Part shown: positions 9,835 to 16,456 of the stretch, one piece after another
How positions within the stretch are numbered: the first letter of the stretch is position 1
Layout: each line of letters opens with the position of its first letter
Translations under genes and position numbers: made by a program
Notes under the pieces: model-generated
Database searches by the model: none
Told to the model about the DNA's origin: nothing
Seen by the model: only the letters and a program-made list of their open reading frames with translations
Assembly (NCBI RefSeq): GCF_030813415.1
Contig: NZ_JAUSUF010000002.1
Span: forward strand, 1 to 64,000
Direction: 5' to 3'
DNA length: 64,000 nt
DNA from: Eubacterium multiforme
GTDB lineage: Bacteria; Bacillota; Clostridia; Clostridiales; Clostridiaceae

Positions 9835-10230
9835 ATGATGAATAAATACAAAACTTATAAGAAAGTTGGGGCAATAGATAAAGAGATAGCGGACAAGGTA
9901 GGATTTGATTTTTATGGTAATGTCTATGCTTCACCAGGGGTATTAAAGCATATAAAAAAGAAACACGGAAAGCAGCTTACAAGAAATATAAAGGATAATT
10001 TAAAGGTAATGATGGAGAGAATAATAATAAAACCAGATTTTATAGGAATGAATAAAAGAAAAAATAAAGATGGGGCATTAGAACTTGTAAAGAAAATAGA
10101 TGCTTATATAATGCTTATTTTAGAAGTGGATATAGATAAAAAATATATTTATGTTTCTAGTATGTATCCAGTAACTAAAAGCAAAATGAAAAATAAATTA
10201 TATAGTGGAAGCTTAAAAGAAGCAGTATAA
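9835..10230 (+). CDS. Small protein resembling the BECR/PBECR nuclease fold; function unknown
   Basis: 131 residues, no signal peptide or membrane segment, basic. The pattern resembles the barnase-EndoU-ColicinE5/D-RelE-like (BECR) family: a short strand, helix VLKHIKKKH with two histidines, a helix followed by IIIKPDFIG, two strands (AYIMLILEVDI and KKYIYVSSM), and a final YPVTKSKMKN. Such domains occur in phage polyvalent proteins and toxins, but also as stand-alone clostridial proteins. The assignment comes from pattern memory only. GTGAGG (9825-9830) precedes two adjacent ATGs, 9835 and 9838; either could be the start. It lies alone between the spoIVA terminator and the ansA leader, with no antitoxin-like neighbour. 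Confidence 0.75.
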   Translation: MMNKYKTYKKVGAIDKEIADKVGFDFYGNVYASPGVLKHIKKKHGKQLTRNIKDNLKVMMERIIIKPDFIGMNKRKNKDGALELVKKIDAYIMLILEVDIDKKYIYVSSMYPVTKSKMKNKLYSGSLKEAV

Positions 10231-10244
10231 ATACTAATATTTCC

Positions 10245-10274
10245 TTGAAAAATATTTGATTATGTATGTATAAT
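10245..10274 (+). promoter_or_regulatory. Sigma-A promoter of the ansA leader
   Basis: TTGAAA (10245-10250) and perfect TATAAT (10269-10274) with an 18-bp spacer. Transcription should start near 10281, directly before the structured leader. Confidence 0.75.
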
Positions 10275-10280
10275 AACAGT

Positions 10281-10410
10281 GTATGAAAGTTTTTGAGGTG
10301 AGCAAGGGCTCCTCACGCGCTAATAAAATTAGTAAACAGAGATGTAGGATACGCCGACCTACCAAAAATTATTTAAAGACTTTTGGGAAGATCCCAAAAG
10401 TTCTTTTTAT
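10281..10410 (+). ncRNA. Structured leader RNA with terminator upstream of L-asparaginase; riboswitch candidate of unassigned class
   Basis: Four helices form a compact junction. P1 is AGTTTTTG (10288-10295) with CAAAAATT (10363-10370). P2 is GTGAG (10298-10302) with CTCAC (10312-10316). P3 is CTAAT (10320-10324) with ATTAG (10328-10332). P4 is GTAGG (10344-10348) with CCTAC (10358-10362), directly stacked on P1. The single strand TAAACAGAGAT joins P3 to P4. A terminator follows: CTTTTGGG/CCCAAAAG at 10380-10400, then TTCTTTTT. The P1 3' strand (CCAAAA) can also pair with the terminator 5' arm (TTTTGG), the classic layout of a switch that turns off on ligand binding. I recognise no core of the TPP, FMN, SAM, lysine, glycine, purine, M-box, c-di-GMP or T-box classes. 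Confidence 0.65.
10379..10410 (+). terminator. Regulatory terminator in the ansA leader
   Basis: ACTTTTGGG, loop AAGAT, CCCAAAAGT and then TTCTTTTTATT, 30 bp before the ansA ribosome site. It is the expression platform of the leader RNA. Confidence 0.8.
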
Positions 10411-10438
10411 TACAAAAGATAACTAGGAGGAAGATATT

Positions 10439-11431
10439 ATGAAGAAAGTTGCAGTTGTATTTAATGGTGGAACAATATCAATGAAGGTGGATGAAAGAAT
10501 AAAGGCAGCAGTTCCAAGTCTTAGTGGAGAAGAAATTATGGCTATGGTAACTGGTATAGAAGATTATGCCGAAATTATAAATTATAATTTTTCATCTCTT
10601 CCATCTCCACATGTTACTCCACAAATTATGCTTGAATTATCAAAATTTGTACAAGAACTGGCAGACAGGGAAGATATTTCAGGAATAGTTGTAACTCATG
10701 GAACAGACAGTTTGGAAGAAACAGCGTACTTTTTAGATTTAACTGTTAAGACTAAAAAACCTATAGTTATAACAGGAGCAATGAGAAGTAGCTCAGAACT
10801 TGGATATGATGGACCATTTAATTTGGCTACATCAATTTGTACTGCAATAGCAGACCAATCAAGAGAAAGAGGAGTAATCGTTTGCTTTAATGGAGAATTA
10901 AATGATGCAAGAGAAGTTACAAAGGCAAATTCAATGGCTTTAAATGCTTTTAGAACTCCTAATTTTGGACCTGTTGGAATAGTTGATAATAATCAAGTTA
11001 TATTTTATAGAAAAGGTAAAAAGGGAGAAAAATTATCTCCAAAAAATATGGATAAAGATGTAGCACTTATAAAATGTGTTTCAGGAATGGATTCATCCTT
11101 TATAGATTTTGCACTAGAAAAAGGATTTAAAGGAATTGTAATAGAAGGTATGGGAAGAGGCAATGTTCCTCCTACAGTAGTTCCAGGTATTAAAAGAGCT
11201 ATAGAAAAAAATATACCTGTTGTTCTTGTATCTAGATGTTTTGAAGGAAGAGTTTTTGAAAGCTATGGCTATGAAGGTGGTGGAAAGCACCTTATGAATC
11301 TTGGAGTAATATTTGGTGATACTATGCCAGGACAAAAAGCTAGAATAGAACTTTTAGTTGCAATAAATTCAGGTAAAACAATAGATGAAATAAGAGGTTT
11401 ATTTGAAGAAGGATTATATGAACACAATTAA
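10439..11431 (+). CDS. ansA: Type I L-asparaginase
   Basis: Hydrolyses asparagine to aspartate and ammonia. The 330 residues contain both catalytic threonine segments: GGTIS near residue 10 and VVTHGTDSLEETAYFL near residue 85. There is no signal peptide, which fits the cytoplasmic type I enzyme. The start is ATG 10439 behind AGGAGG. It is a single-gene unit controlled by the structured leader at 10281-10410. A glutaminase-asparaginase is possible, since substrate preference cannot be read from sequence alone. Confidence 0.93.
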   Translation: MKKVAVVFNGGTISMKVDERIKAAVPSLSGEEIMAMVTGIEDYAEIINYNFSSLPSPHVTPQIMLELSKFVQELADREDISGIVVTHGTDSLEETAYFLDLTVKTKKPIVITGAMRSSSELGYDGPFNLATSICTAIADQSRERGVIVCFNGELNDAREVTKANSMALNAFRTPNFGPVGIVDNNQVIFYRKGKKGEKLSPKNMDKDVALIKCVSGMDSSFIDFALEKGFKGIVIEGMGRGNVPPTVVPGIKRAIEKNIPVVLVSRCFEGRVFESYGYEGGGKHLMNLGVIFGDTMPGQKARIELLVAINSGKTIDEIRGLFEEGLYEHN

Positions 11432-11501
11432 TAATATGAATGAACTTAATTCATAAAATAAAAAACATTCATACAGGTTAAAATAATAATACAATAATGT
11501 G

Positions 11502-11530
11502 TTGACAATATTCGGATTTATTACTAAAAT
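11502..11530 (+). promoter_or_regulatory. Sigma-A promoter of the guanine riboswitch/pbuG unit
   Basis: Consensus TTGACA (11502-11507), 17-bp spacer and TAAAAT (11525-11530). The predicted transcript start is just ahead of the aptamer. Confidence 0.8.
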
Positions 11531-11546
11531 AGTAATTGAAAGAGCG

Positions 11547-11616
11547 TAACTCATATAATAGTGGGAATATGGACCACTAGTTTCTACCAGATACCGTAAA
11601 TATCTGACTATGAGAA
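11547..11616 (+). ncRNA. Purine (guanine/hypoxanthine-type) riboswitch aptamer
   Basis: The three-way purine aptamer is recognisable. P1 is CTCATA (11550-11555) with TATGAG (11609-11614). P2 has loop GGAATATGG inside AGTG/CACT, P3 is CAGATA with TATCTG, and the core strand is GTTTCTACC. The base equivalent to residue 74 is C (11608), which specifies guanine or hypoxanthine rather than adenine. The 5' P1 strand TAACTCAT (11547-11554) is also perfectly complementary to ATGAGTTA (11651-11658) in the terminator. Ligand-bound P1 therefore frees the terminator (off), while free RNA forms the antiterminator. Confidence 0.95.
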
Positions 11617-11640
11617 GACTATTTGAATAATAAATTCAAA

Positions 11641-11690
11641 AAAAGTCATTATGAGTTATCTATTAAGGTGCTCATAATGACTTTTTTTAT
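11641..11690 (+). terminator. Riboswitch-controlled terminator before pbuG
   Basis: AAAGTCATTATGAG (11642-11655) pairs perfectly with CTCATAATGACTTT (11671-11684), followed by T residues. It competes with the aptamer 5' strand as described for the riboswitch. Confidence 0.9.
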
Positions 11691-11707
11691 TCTGTGGGGG
11701 GAAAGAG

Positions 11708-13072
11708 ATGAGAGAAGAAAAAAGATTTTTTGAAATTCTTGAAAATAAGAATGTTAATTTCAAGAAAGAAATTATTGCAGGTATAACTACATTTTTAACG
11801 ATGGCTTACATAATAGCTGTAAATCCAAGTATATTAGGAGCTACTGGAATGGATCAAGGTGCATTAGTTACAGCAACTTGTTTATCGGCAGCTATTGCAA
11901 CAATCTTAATGGGCGTATTTGCAAATTTACCTTTTGCTTTAGCATCAGGTATGGGGCTTAATGCTTATTTTGCTTTTTCAGTAGTTATAGGACAAGGAAT
12001 ATCATGGGAAATTGCACTGACTGCTGTATTCGTTGAAGGAATTATATTTATACTTATGTCACTATTTAAAGTTCGTCAAGTTGTAGTTAAAGCTATACCA
12101 ATGAATATGAAATATGCAGTTACAGCAGGTATAGGATTATTTATAGCATTTATAGGACTTACAGGAAGTAAGATAGTTGTTGCAAATCCAGATACATATT
12201 TATCATTAGGACATTTTTCTACACCAACAGTTCTTATAGCTTCTGTTGGAGTTATAGTAATTGCAATATTAGATAAAAAAGGAGTTAAAGCTTCAATATT
12301 ATTTGGAATTGTTGTTTCAACTTTAATGGCATGGGGTTATGCAATGTTTGATCCTGAATATGCAAAGGCTCTTGGAATATTTTTACCAAATGGAATTATA
12401 AAATTTGAAAGTATAGCACCAATTGCAGGGAAAATTGATTTTCATTATATGTTACACCCAAGTACAATATGGAGTTTTATAACAATAGTTTGTACATTTT
12501 TATTTGTTGATTTCTTTGATACTATTGGAACATTAGTTGGAGTATCATCAAGGGCTGGAATGTTAGATAAAGATGGAAATATACCAAATGTAGGTAAAGC
12601 ATTATTAGTTGATGCAGTTGGAACAACTGTGGGAGCTTGCATTGGAGTATCTACTGTAACAACTTTTGTTGAAAGTTCAACAGGTGTTGCCGCAGGAGGA
12701 AGAACTGGGTGGACATCAATAACAACAGGAATGTTATTTTTAATTGCAATGTTCTTTTCACCTATTTTTGTAGCAATTCCAGCCTGTGCAACTGCACCAG
12801 CACTTATATATGTTGGTTATTTAATGCTTGGAGCTGTTAAAAATATTGATTTTCATGAAATAACAGAAGGATTTCCTGCATTTATAACAATAGTTGCAAT
12901 GCCTTTAACTTATAGTATAGGTGATGGATTAACTTTAGGTGTATTATCTTATGTATTTATAAATGTTTTATATAATATTTTCTTTGTAAGAAATAAAGAA
13001 GAGAAGAAAAAAATATCTATAGTAATGATAGTTCTTACTTGTATATTTTTATTTAAATTATTTTTCTTATAA
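11708..13072 (+). CDS. pbuG: Guanine/hypoxanthine permease, NCS2 (AzgA/PbuG) family
   Basis: Membrane symporter for guanine and hypoxanthine. The 454 residues have about 12 hydrophobic helices. The family segments TTFLTMAYIIAVNP near the N-terminus, ASGMGLNAYFAF, DFFDTIGTLVG and ESSTGVAAGGRTG all fit the AzgA branch rather than the UraA/xanthine branch. The guanine riboswitch upstream supports the substrate call. The ribosome site is GGGGGGA before ATG 11708. It is a single-gene transcript ending at the terminator near 13090. Confidence 0.93.
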   Translation: MREEKRFFEILENKNVNFKKEIIAGITTFLTMAYIIAVNPSILGATGMDQGALVTATCLSAAIATILMGVFANLPFALASGMGLNAYFAFSVVIGQGISWEIALTAVFVEGIIFILMSLFKVRQVVVKAIPMNMKYAVTAGIGLFIAFIGLTGSKIVVANPDTYLSLGHFSTPTVLIASVGVIVIAILDKKGVKASILFGIVVSTLMAWGYAMFDPEYAKALGIFLPNGIIKFESIAPIAGKIDFHYMLHPSTIWSFITIVCTFLFVDFFDTIGTLVGVSSRAGMLDKDGNIPNVGKALLVDAVGTTVGACIGVSTVTTFVESSTGVAAGGRTGWTSITTGMLFLIAMFFSPIFVAIPACATAPALIYVGYLMLGAVKNIDFHEITEGFPAFITIVAMPLTYSIGDGLTLGVLSYVFINVLYNIFFVRNKEEKKKISIVMIVLTCIFLFKLFFL

Positions 13073-13082
13073 TAAAATTATT

Positions 13083-13112
13083 AAGGCTGCCAAAAAGGCA
13101 GTCTTTTTTTAT
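13083..13112 (+). terminator. Intrinsic terminator after pbuG
   Basis: AAGGCTGCC, loop AAAAA, GGCAGTCTT, then a T run. Confidence 0.85.
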
Positions 13113-13143
13113 GTTTAATTGTAAACAATATGTTAACAAACCA

Positions 13144-13172
13144 TTGACTTTATTTTGTTACTAAAATAATAT
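13144..13172 (+). promoter_or_regulatory. Sigma-A promoter of the yicC-remA-gmk operon
   Basis: TTGACT (13144-13149), 17-bp spacer and TAATAT (13167-13172), 45 bp before yicC. It is the first clear promoter of the long co-oriented run that follows. Confidence 0.65.
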
Positions 13173-13216
13173 GTATTTAATAATAAATTTAAGCTTTATG
13201 GTAAGGAGGGAAAATA

Positions 13217-14098
13217 ATGGTTAAAAGTATGACTAGTTTTGGAAGAGCTAGAAGTGAAGAAGGAAGAGAAAGACTTTTTTCTGTTGAAATGAAAAGTGTA
13301 AATCATAGATATTTAGATATGAACATTAGAATGCCAAAGTCAATTTTTCCTTTAGAAGAAAAGATTCGTAAATTAATAAGTGCAAGATTAAATAGAGGAA
13401 AAGTTGATGTTTATATAAATTTAAAAAACTTTTCAAATGGAGGAGAAGTTGCAAAGGTTAATGAAGAATTAGCTAAAAGCTATTTTGAATGTTTAAATAA
13501 AATAGCAGAAGAACTTTCAATTGAAAATGATGCTACAGCAACTAAAATAGCAAGATTTCCTGATGTTATCTCTATAGAAGAAAAAGAAGAAAATATTGAT
13601 GAAGTTTTTGAAGAAATAAAAACATTAATAGAGGATTCTCTTGATAAAATGGTTGAGATGAGAGCTCGAGAAGGTGAAAAACTTAAAGAAGATATATTAG
13701 GAAAGCTTCAAGTAATTGAGGAACTTGTTTTTAATATAGAAGAAATTGCAGATGTAATTCCAAAACAATATAAATTAAAGTTAGAAGAAAGATTAAAAGA
13801 GCTAACTAAAGGAATTGAAATAGATGAAAACAGGATTGCAACTGAAATTGCAATTTTTGCTGATAAAGCTACTGTTGATGAAGAAATCATAAGACTTAGA
13901 AGTCATATATCTCAAATGAGAAGTACTTTAGATTTAAATGAACCAATAGGTAGAAAACTTGACTTTATTGTTCAAGAAATGAATAGGGAAGCAAATACTA
14001 TAGCTTCTAAATCAAATGATATGAAAATGACTAATATAGTCATTGACATAAAAAATATAATCGAAAAGATTAGAGAACAAGTTCAAAATATAGAATAG
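13217..14098 (+). CDS. YicC/YloC family endoribonuclease
   Basis: 293 residues beginning [11 protein letters not shown], the hallmark N-terminus of the YicC family, and ending with the conserved [12 protein letters not shown] region. Members are reported to be RNA endonucleases that promote decay of specific RNAs; targets in Clostridium are unknown. The middle is rich in Glu and Lys and probably helical. It is the first gene of the operon, 13 bp before remA, the same order as yloC-remA-gmk in Bacillus. Confidence 0.9.
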   Translation: MVKSMTSFGRARSEEGRERLFSVEMKSVNHRYLDMNIRMPKSIFPLEEKIRKLISARLNRGKVDVYINLKNFSNGGEVAKVNEELAKSYFECLNKIAEELSIENDATATKIARFPDVISIEEKEENIDEVFEEIKTLIEDSLDKMVEMRAREGEKLKEDILGKLQVIEELVFNIEEIADVIPKQYKLKLEERLKELTKGIEIDENRIATEIAIFADKATVDEEIIRLRSHISQMRSTLDLNEPIGRKLDFIVQEMNREANTIASKSNDMKMTNIVIDIKNIIEKIREQVQNIE

Positions 14099-14111
14099 TA
14101 GGAGGAGAAAC

Positions 14112-14381
14112 ATGGGTATTAAATTAATAAACATTGGCTTTGGAAATATCGTATCAGCTAATAGATTAGTTGCTATTGTAAGTCCTGAATCTGCACCAAT
14201 AAAAAGAATAATACAAGAAGCAAGAGACAGAGGAATGCTTATCGATGCAACTTATGGAAGAAGAACAAGGGCAGTTATTATAACAGATAGTGACCATGTA
14301 ATTTTATCAGCAGTTCAACCTGAAACAGTAGCTCATAGATTATCAAGTAAAGATGATCATGAAGATGAGGTAGAGGAATAA
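14112..14381 (+). CDS. remA: RemA-type DNA-binding regulator (DUF370)
   Basis: 89 residues, [14 protein letters not shown] at the start and a basic [19 protein letters not shown] core. In Bacillus RemA binds DNA as an oligomeric ring and activates biofilm-matrix genes; the Clostridium role is not known. The stop TAA shares its last base with the gmk start (TAATG), so the two are translationally coupled. Confidence 0.93.
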   Translation: MGIKLINIGFGNIVSANRLVAIVSPESAPIKRIIQEARDRGMLIDATYGRRTRAVIITDSDHVILSAVQPETVAHRLSSKDDHEDEVEE

Positions 14382-15010
14382 TGAAAAAAGGCGTTTTATT
14401 AGTTATATCAGGTCCATCAGGAGCTGGTAAGGGAACAATATGTAAGGCATTATTAGAAAAACATAAAGACATATATTTATCAGTTTCAGCAACAACTAGA
14501 GATCCAAGAGTTGGTGAAGTAGAGGGAGTAAATTATTTCTTTACAACTAAGGAACAATTTCTTCAAAAAGTTGAAGAGGGAGATTTCTTAGAACATGCAG
14601 AAGTTTATGGAAATTATTATGGAACACCAAAATCTAGCGTTCAAAAGATGCTAAATGAGGGAAGGGATGTAATACTTGAAATAGATATACAAGGAGCATT
14701 AAAAGTTAAAGAAAACTGTGAAGAAGGTATATTTATTTTTATACTTCCACCATCAATGGAAGAATTAAAACAAAGAATCATTAAAAGAGGAAGCGAAACG
14801 CCAGAATCATTAATGAGAAGATTTAAGTCAGCATATAAAGAAATAAATTATATTTCAAAATATAATTATGCTGTAGTAAATGACGAAATCGACATTGCTG
14901 TTTCAAAGCTTGAAGCAATAATAACAGCAGAAAAATGTAGAGTAGATAGAATGAAAAATAAAATTATAGATTCTAAGGAGGGCTTTATACATGAACAACT
15001 CTATGATTAA
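14381..15010 (+). CDS. gmk: Guanylate kinase
   Basis: Phosphorylates GMP to GDP with ATP in purine nucleotide synthesis and recycling. The 209 residues carry P-loop SGPSGAGKGT near the N-terminus, the GMP-binding segment RDPRVGEVEGVNY, and the lid RIIKRGSETPESLMRR. Length is typical. It overlaps remA by one base and rpoZ by 20 bases. Confidence 0.97.
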   Translation: MKKGVLLVISGPSGAGKGTICKALLEKHKDIYLSVSATTRDPRVGEVEGVNYFFTTKEQFLQKVEEGDFLEHAEVYGNYYGTPKSSVQKMLNEGRDVILEIDIQGALKVKENCEEGIFIFILPPSMEELKQRIIKRGSETPESLMRRFKSAYKEINYISKYNYAVVNDEIDIAVSKLEAIITAEKCRVDRMKNKIIDSKEGFIHEQLYD

Positions 15011-15212
15011 TCCATCAGTAGTGGAATTATTAAAAAAGGTAGAAGACAGATATTCATTAGTCATTGTAACTTCAAAAAGAGCTAGACAAATAATTGGAGG
15101 AAGTGAACCACTTATAAAAATAGATTCACAAAAGCCTTTAACAATAGCAATAAATGAAGTAAATGAAGGTAAAGTAGGTTATGAAATACCTGAATGTGAA
15201 GAAGGAAAATAA
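14991..15212 (+). CDS. rpoZ: RNA polymerase omega subunit
   Basis: 73-residue RNA polymerase assembly subunit. The SLVIVTSKRARQI segment is the omega signature. It starts inside the end of gmk behind GGAGGG; an internal ATG at 15003 (MINPSVVELL) is an alternative start closer to other omega proteins. coaBC begins seven bases downstream. Confidence 0.93.
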   Translation: MNNSMINPSVVELLKKVEDRYSLVIVTSKRARQIIGGSEPLIKIDSQKPLTIAINEVNEGKVGYEIPECEEGK

Positions 15213-15218
15213 TATATA

Positions 15219-16409
15219 ATGTATAAGGATAAATGTGTTGTATTAGGAGTTTGCGGAGGAATTGCAGTTTATAAGGCTTTAGATGTTGTAAGTTCCCTTC
15301 GTAAAAAAGGTATTGAAGTTAGAGTTATAATGACAAAATCAGCTACTGAATTTGTTACTCCTTTAACATTTCAATCAATGAGTCAAAATATGGTTATAAC
15401 AGATATGTTTGCAGAGCCTAAGGCTTTTGAGATTCAGCATATAAGCCTTGCTCAAAAGGCTGATGTAATGCTTATTGCACCAGCTACTGCAAATATAATT
15501 GGCAAAGTTGCAAATGGAATTGCAGATGATATGCTTTCAACAACTATTATGGCAACTAAAGCAAAGGTCATATTTGCACCTGCAATGAACACAAATATGT
15601 ATGAAAACAAAATAGTTCAAGAAAATATTAAAAAGTTAAAAGAATATGGATATGAATTTATTGAACCAGATTCTGGAAGGCTTGCTTGTGGTGATATAGG
15701 AAAAGGTAAATTACCAAAACCAGAGGTTATATTCCAAAATGTATTAACAGCCCTTCATCCTGTTAAAGACTTAGTATCTAAAAAGGTTCTTGTAACAGCA
15801 GGACCAACTAGAGCTAATATAGACCCTGTTAGATTTATTACAAATAGATCTACTGGAAAGATGGGATATGCAATTGCAAAAGAAGCTAGAGATAGAGGAG
15901 CTGAAGTTGTACTTGTAACTGGAGCTAAAAATATAGATAAACCTCATGGAATAAAGGTTATTGAAGTAGAAACTAACTCAGAAATGAGGAAAGCTGTCCT
16001 TGAAAATTATTCTTCATCTGATATTGTTGTTAAATCTGCTGCTGTTGCAGATTATAAACCAAAGGAATACAGCAGTGAAAAGATTAAAAAAGGTGAAGGA
16101 AATTTAAATATAGAACTTACAAGAGATGTAGATATATTAAAGGAACTTGGAGAAAAAAAGGAAAAACAAGTATTAGTTGGATTTGCAGCCGAAAGTAGCA
16201 ATTTGATAGAAAATGCAAAAGGCAAATTAAGTAGAAAAAATCTTGATTATATTATAGCAAATGATATTACATCAAAAGAAACTGGTTTTGGAAGTGATCA
16301 AAATAAAGTTTTTGTAATTTCAAAAGAGGGTTCTGTAAAGGAACTTGATATAATGAGCAAAAGAGAAGTAGCTAGTAATTTGTTTGATATTATTTGTGGA
16401 AAGCGCTAA
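15219..16409 (+). CDS. coaBC: Bifunctional phosphopantothenoylcysteine decarboxylase / phosphopantothenate-cysteine ligase
   Basis: Two consecutive steps of coenzyme A synthesis in one cytoplasmic protein of 396 residues. The N-terminal FMN-dependent CoaC half has the active-site His in QHISLAQKAD, PAMNTNMYENK and the substrate-lid cysteine in LACGDIGKGKL. The C-terminal CoaB half has AGPTRANIDPVRFITNRSTGKMG and the catalytic lysine region VVKSAAVADYKPK. It follows rpoZ by six bases. CoaD, a later step, is also in this window at 33726. Confidence 0.96.
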   Translation: MYKDKCVVLGVCGGIAVYKALDVVSSLRKKGIEVRVIMTKSATEFVTPLTFQSMSQNMVITDMFAEPKAFEIQHISLAQKADVMLIAPATANIIGKVANGIADDMLSTTIMATKAKVIFAPAMNTNMYENKIVQENIKKLKEYGYEFIEPDSGRLACGDIGKGKLPKPEVIFQNVLTALHPVKDLVSKKVLVTAGPTRANIDPVRFITNRSTGKMGYAIAKEARDRGAEVVLVTGAKNIDKPHGIKVIEVETNSEMRKAVLENYSSSDIVVKSAAVADYKPKEYSSEKIKKGEGNLNIELTRDVDILKELGEKKEKQVLVGFAAESSNLIENAKGKLSRKNLDYIIANDITSKETGFGSDQNKVFVISKEGSVKELDIMSKREVASNLFDIICGKR

Positions 16410-16428
16410 TATGCGCTTTCTTCTATTA
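16397..16428 (+). terminator. Weak terminator-like hairpin after coaBC
   Basis: GAAAGCGC (16399-16406) pairs perfectly with GCGCTTTC (16413-16420) and overlaps the coaBC stop codon. The following TTCTATTATTT is only partly T-rich, so it may attenuate rather than end transcription into priA. Confidence 0.5.
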
Positions 16429-16456
16429 TTTAGAAAATTTATGAAAGGGTGAACTT

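Noticed and set aside
9835-10230. Toxin of a toxin-antitoxin pair
   Set aside because: No small partner gene is next to it on either side; only a nuclease-like fold is suggested.
10281-10370. ansA leader as a T-box, M-box, lysine or NiCo riboswitch
   Set aside because: None of the conserved cores I know (for example the T-box AGGGTGGNACCGCG) is present; the four-helix junction alone is not enough to call NiCo.
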